NCBI GenBank assembly: GCA_023390955.1
Contig: JAEWBW010000564.1
Location: 1 to 19,129 of the forward strand
DNA from: Pseudomonadota bacterium
GTDB lineage: Bacteria; Pseudomonadota; Alphaproteobacteria; Rhizobiales; Xanthobacteraceae
Direction of reading: 5' to 3'
Length of the DNA stretch: 19,129 bases
Of this stretch, positions 17,020 to 19,129 are shown piece by piece. The notes under the pieces were generated by a model. It made no database searches. It was given only the letters and a program-made list of their open reading frames with translations, and was not told the DNA's origin. The stretch's first letter is position 1. Every line of letters starts with the position of its first letter. Position numbers and translations under genes: made by a program.

Positions 17020-17799
17020 ATGTCGCCAGCCGAAGCGCGCCTCAGGGAAGTGCCGTCGAACATGACGGAGGCGGAGTGGCAGCAGCGGGTCGATCTCGCC
17101 GCCTGCTATCGTCTCGTCGCGCTCTATGGCTGGGACGATCTGGTCGATACCCACATCTCGGCCCGCGTGCCCGGGCCCGACCACCACTTCCTCATCAATC
17201 CCTACGGTCTGATGTTCGACGAGATCACGGCGTCGAGCCTGGTCAAGGTCGATTTGCACGGCAACCAGCTCACCGAGAGCGAGTACAGCATCAACCCCGC
17301 CGGCTTCACCATCCATTCGGCGATCCACGAGGCGCGCGAGGACGCGATCTGCGTGCTGCATCTCCACACGCTTGATGGCACCGCGGTGTCGAGCGCCGCG
17401 GAAGGCCTGCTGCCGCTGAACCAGACGGCGCAGCTCGTCACCCACGATCTCGCCTATCACGACTATGAGGGCATCGCGCTCGACCACGACGAGCGGCCGC
17501 GCCTGCAAAAGGACCTCGGCGATCACTGCCACATGCTCCTGCGCAACCACGGCACGCTGACGGTCGGCCGCTCGGTCGCATCCGCCTTCGAGCGCATGTA
17601 TCACCTCGAGCGCGCCTGCTCGATGCAGGTCCGCACCCGCGCGCTGGGCACGCCGGTCTATCCGGTCGACGACGTCGCGATCGACAAGAACACCGAGCTG
17701 CTGTCGAACCGCGACCGCGCCGAGCTGCGTTCCACGCACCTCGTCTGGCCGCCGCTGCTGCGCAAGCTCGACCGCGTCAATCCGGGCTACCGGACTTGA
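17020..17799 (+). CDS. Class II aldolase/adducin family protein
   Basis: This 259-residue protein belongs to the class II aldolase/adducin fold, whose enzymes use a divalent metal, usually zinc, held by three His. The likely ligands are visible: His114 and His116 in CVLHLHTLDG, and His177 in LRNHGTLTVG. Other family marks are YGWDDLVDTHISARVPG near 36-52, INPYGLMFDEI near 59-69, and SLVKVDLHGN near 73-82. The start at 17020 was chosen over the frame's outer ATG at 16921 because GGAGAGA lies just upstream and the family begins here. The known members range from sugar-phosphate aldolases to decarboxylases, and the substrate cannot be told. The terminator-like hairpin after the stop suggests it ends its transcript. 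Confidence 0.92.
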   Translation: MSPAEARLREVPSNMTEAEWQQRVDLAACYRLVALYGWDDLVDTHISARVPGPDHHFLINPYGLMFDEITASSLVKVDLHGNQLTESEYSINPAGFTIHSAIHEAREDAICVLHLHTLDGTAVSSAAEGLLPLNQTAQLVTHDLAYHDYEGIALDHDERPRLQKDLGDHCHMLLRNHGTLTVGRSVASAFERMYHLERACSMQVRTRALGTPVYPVDDVAIDKNTELLSNRDRAELRSTHLVWPPLLRKLDRVNPGYRT

Positions 17800-17890
17800 G
17801 ATTTTCGGGCGTTTGAGGTAGGCTTTTCGTCGAACTACCTCTGCACGTTCTGGAATGAAACGCCGTCCAATCAAGGGCGGCGTTTTTATT
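17800..17890 (+). ncRNA. Candidate small RNA or processed 3' UTR
   Basis: Just after the aldolase stop there are two hairpins in a row. The first has perfect 7-base arms GAGGTAG (17815-17821) and CTACCTC (17835-17841) around a 13-base loop with TTTTCG. The second is a strong terminator. Between them is an unstructured stretch, TGCACGTTCTGGAATG. This two-hairpin layout with a single-stranded middle and a T-rich end is typical of bacterial small RNAs. No promoter is evident in front, so it may be released from the aldolase mRNA. Confidence 0.35.
17858..17887 (+). terminator. Intrinsic terminator after the aldolase gene
   Basis: AAACGCCGTCC, loop AATCAA, GGGCGGCGTTT followed by TTATT. The stem is 11 pairs with one T-G wobble and runs into a T-rich end. 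It is well placed 58 bp after the aldolase stop. Confidence 0.8.
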
Positions 17891-17907
17891 TGGGCTGTCG
17901 TCTTCCC

Positions 17908-17994
17908 CGTCATTGCGAGGAGCCCTTGCGACGAAGCAATCCAGGCTGCCTCCGCAGAGATATTCTGGATTGCTTCGCTTCGCTCGCAATGACG
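17908..17994. repeat. RPE-type palindromic repeat, standard length
   Basis: It starts CGTCATTGCGAG and ends CTCGCAATGACG, with internal GAAGCAATCCAG ... CTGGATTGCTTC arms. It reads in the opposite orientation to the copy at 9456-9581 and lacks the nested insertion. It lies between the terminator and the convergent M20 peptidase gene. Confidence 0.88.
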
Positions 17995-18016
17995 AGGATA
18001 ATTTCTTCTTATGGCC

Positions 18017-18035
18017 GTGACCGCTACGCGGTCAC
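18017..18035 (-). repeat. Perfect hairpin at the end of the M20 peptidase gene
   Basis: Eight-base perfect arms GTGACCGC and GCGGTCAC surround TAC. It overlaps the stop codon (18032-18034). No T-run follows on the minus strand (GGCCATAAG), so it may block exonucleases or slow polymerase rather than act as a classic terminator. Confidence 0.4.
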
Positions 18036-19129
18036 TTCACCTCGGCCAGCGCGGCGAGGATACGGGCCCAGGAACGAATGCCCTTCTGGAAACTCCTGAG
18101 GTCGTACTTCTCGTTCGGCGAGTGGATGTTGTCGTCGTCGAGCCCGAAGCCGATCAGCAGCGAGTCGAGGCCCAGCGTAGCCTTGAAGTCGGCGACGATC
18201 GGAATGGAGGCGCCTGAGCCCATCAGCACGGCCTCCTTGCCCCACTCCTCCGTCAGCGCCGTCCTGGCCGCCGCGAGCGGCTTCATGTTCCAGTCGAGCG
18301 CAACCGCGGGCGCAGCGGAGTGATCGCCGAACTCGACCTTGCAGTCGCCGGGAATGCGCGCGGTCACGTAATCGCGGAACGCCTTGCGGATCTTCTGCGG
18401 GTCCTGGCCCTGGACGAGGCGGAACGACACCTTGGCCGAGGCGTGCGACGGGATCACCGTCTTGGAGCCCTCGCCGATATAGCCGCCCCAGATGCCGTTG
18501 ACGTCGCAGGTCGGGCGCGAGGACGCCTGCTCGATCAGGAGCCGGCCCTTCTCGCCCGCCGGGATCGACAGGCCGATCGGCTTGAGGAAGAAGTCCGGCG
18601 TCATGTTGAGCTGCTTCCACTGCTCCAGGATGTCAGCCGGCAAATCCTTCACGCCGTCATAGAAGCCGGGAATGGTGATGCGGTTGTCATCGTCGAACAG
18701 GCCGCCGAGGATTTTCGTCAGCACCCGGATCGGGTTCATGGCGCTGCCGCCGAACACACCGGAATGCAGATCGCGGTTGGCGGCGGTGATCTTCAGCTCT
18801 TCATAGAGCAGGCCGCGCAGCGAGGTCGTGATCGCCGGCGTGTTGCGGTCCCACATGCCGGTGTCGCAGACCAGGACATAGTCGGCCTTGAACTCGTCCT
18901 TGTTGGCCTCGATGAACGGCACGAAATTCTTCGAGCCGACCTCCTCCTCGCCCTCGATCAGGAAGGTGATGTCGATCGGCAGCGAACCCGTCACCTTCTT
19001 CCAGGCGCGGCATGCCTCGACGAAGGTCATCACCTGGCCTTTGTCGTCCTCGGCGCCGCGCGCGACGATGATTTTGCGGCCGTCGGCGTGGGCGGTCACC
19101 ACGGGCTCGAACGGCGGACGGTGCCAGAG
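18032..19129 (-). CDS. M20-family metallodipeptidase, 3' part (start outside window)
   Basis: This is the C-terminal 365 residues of an M20 peptidase; the frame is open to the right edge, where it reads LWHRPPFEPVVTAHADG. The family is usually about 460 residues, so about 100 are missing, including the first metal His motif. Visible marks are GAEDDKGQ with the bridging Asp, EGEEEVGS with the catalytic Glu and a metal Glu (about 18940-18960), CDTGMW with the next metal Asp, the dimerisation lid region with RDLHSGVFGGS, and the last metal His in NIHSPNEK (codon at 18123). These enzymes cut dipeptides in the cytoplasm with two zinc ions. The GTG at 19100 is an internal codon, not the start. The end is marked by a hairpin and the RPE repeat. 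Confidence 0.93.
   Translation of the reverse strand, partial: LWHRPPFEPVVTAHADGRKIIVARGAEDDKGQVMTFVEACRAWKKVTGSLPIDITFLIEGEEEVGSKNFVPFIEANKDEFKADYVLVCDTGMWDRNTPAITTSLRGLLYEELKITAANRDLHSGVFGGSAMNPIRVLTKILGGLFDDDNRITIPGFYDGVKDLPADILEQWKQLNMTPDFFLKPIGLSIPAGEKGRLLIEQASSRPTCDVNGIWGGYIGEGSKTVIPSHASAKVSFRLVQGQDPQKIRKAFRDYVTARIPGDCKVEFGDHSAAPAVALDWNMKPLAAARTALTEEWGKEAVLMGSGASIPIVADFKATLGLDSLLIGFGLDDDNIHSPNEKYDLRSFQKGIRSWARILAALAEVK

Noticed and set aside
18078..18620. Alternative frames overlapping the M20 peptidase
   Set aside because: They are out-of-frame shadows; the M20 frame carries the full run of metal-site motifs.

Overview
The window is about 19 kb of GC-rich, gene-dense alphaproteobacterial chromosome. 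Bradyrhizobium or a close relative in the Nitrobacteraceae is the most likely source. The grounds are two palindromic repeats of the Bradyrhizobium RPE type (start CGTCATTGCGAG, core GAAGCAATCCAG), the pairing of a DUF5330 gene with sufE next to a MucR-type regulator, a DUF1491 gene, and candidate CtrA and sigma-EcfG binding sites. The genes share one codon style. I see no phage, transposase, CRISPR array, tRNA or rRNA, so this looks like core chromosome rather than an island.

Left part (1-6862): a LysR regulator (11-856) converges on a four-gene minus-strand operon (5781 to 867). The operon encodes a large exported TPR-CHAT protein with an intact caspase-like His/Cys pair, a small exported beta-rich protein, and two zinc-ribbon/coiled-coil proteins, one soluble and one membrane-anchored. 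A good housekeeping-type promoter sits at 5832-5859. An exported dienelactone-hydrolase-like protein (5939-6862) is read divergently. This operon is the best candidate in the window for a poorly described system.

Middle part (6864-12140): a lipoprotein gene and a short upstream gene (minus) diverge from a DUF2336 gene (plus). The region between them holds a perfect CtrA full site, TTAA-N7-TTAA. A DUF1491 gene follows. Then come a compound RPE repeat with a second palindrome nested in it, a membrane-anchored peptidoglycan-binding protein, and the overlapping upstream gene for a polytopic PAS histidine kinase of PleC/DivJ type. A CtrA-like site also lies upstream of the kinase. The middle of the window therefore has a cell-cycle and envelope flavour.

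Right part (12141-19129): DUF5330 and sufE (plus) converge on a MucR gene that lies in an operon behind a proline-rich membrane protein. That operon has a match to the EcfG general-stress promoter, GGAAC-N16-CGTT. The MucR zinc finger lacks two of its four usual metal ligands. Next are a GT-C type glycosyltransferase and a class II aldolase-like gene, followed by a structured RNA or terminator region and a second RPE. The 3' part of an M20 dipeptidase gene runs off the right edge.
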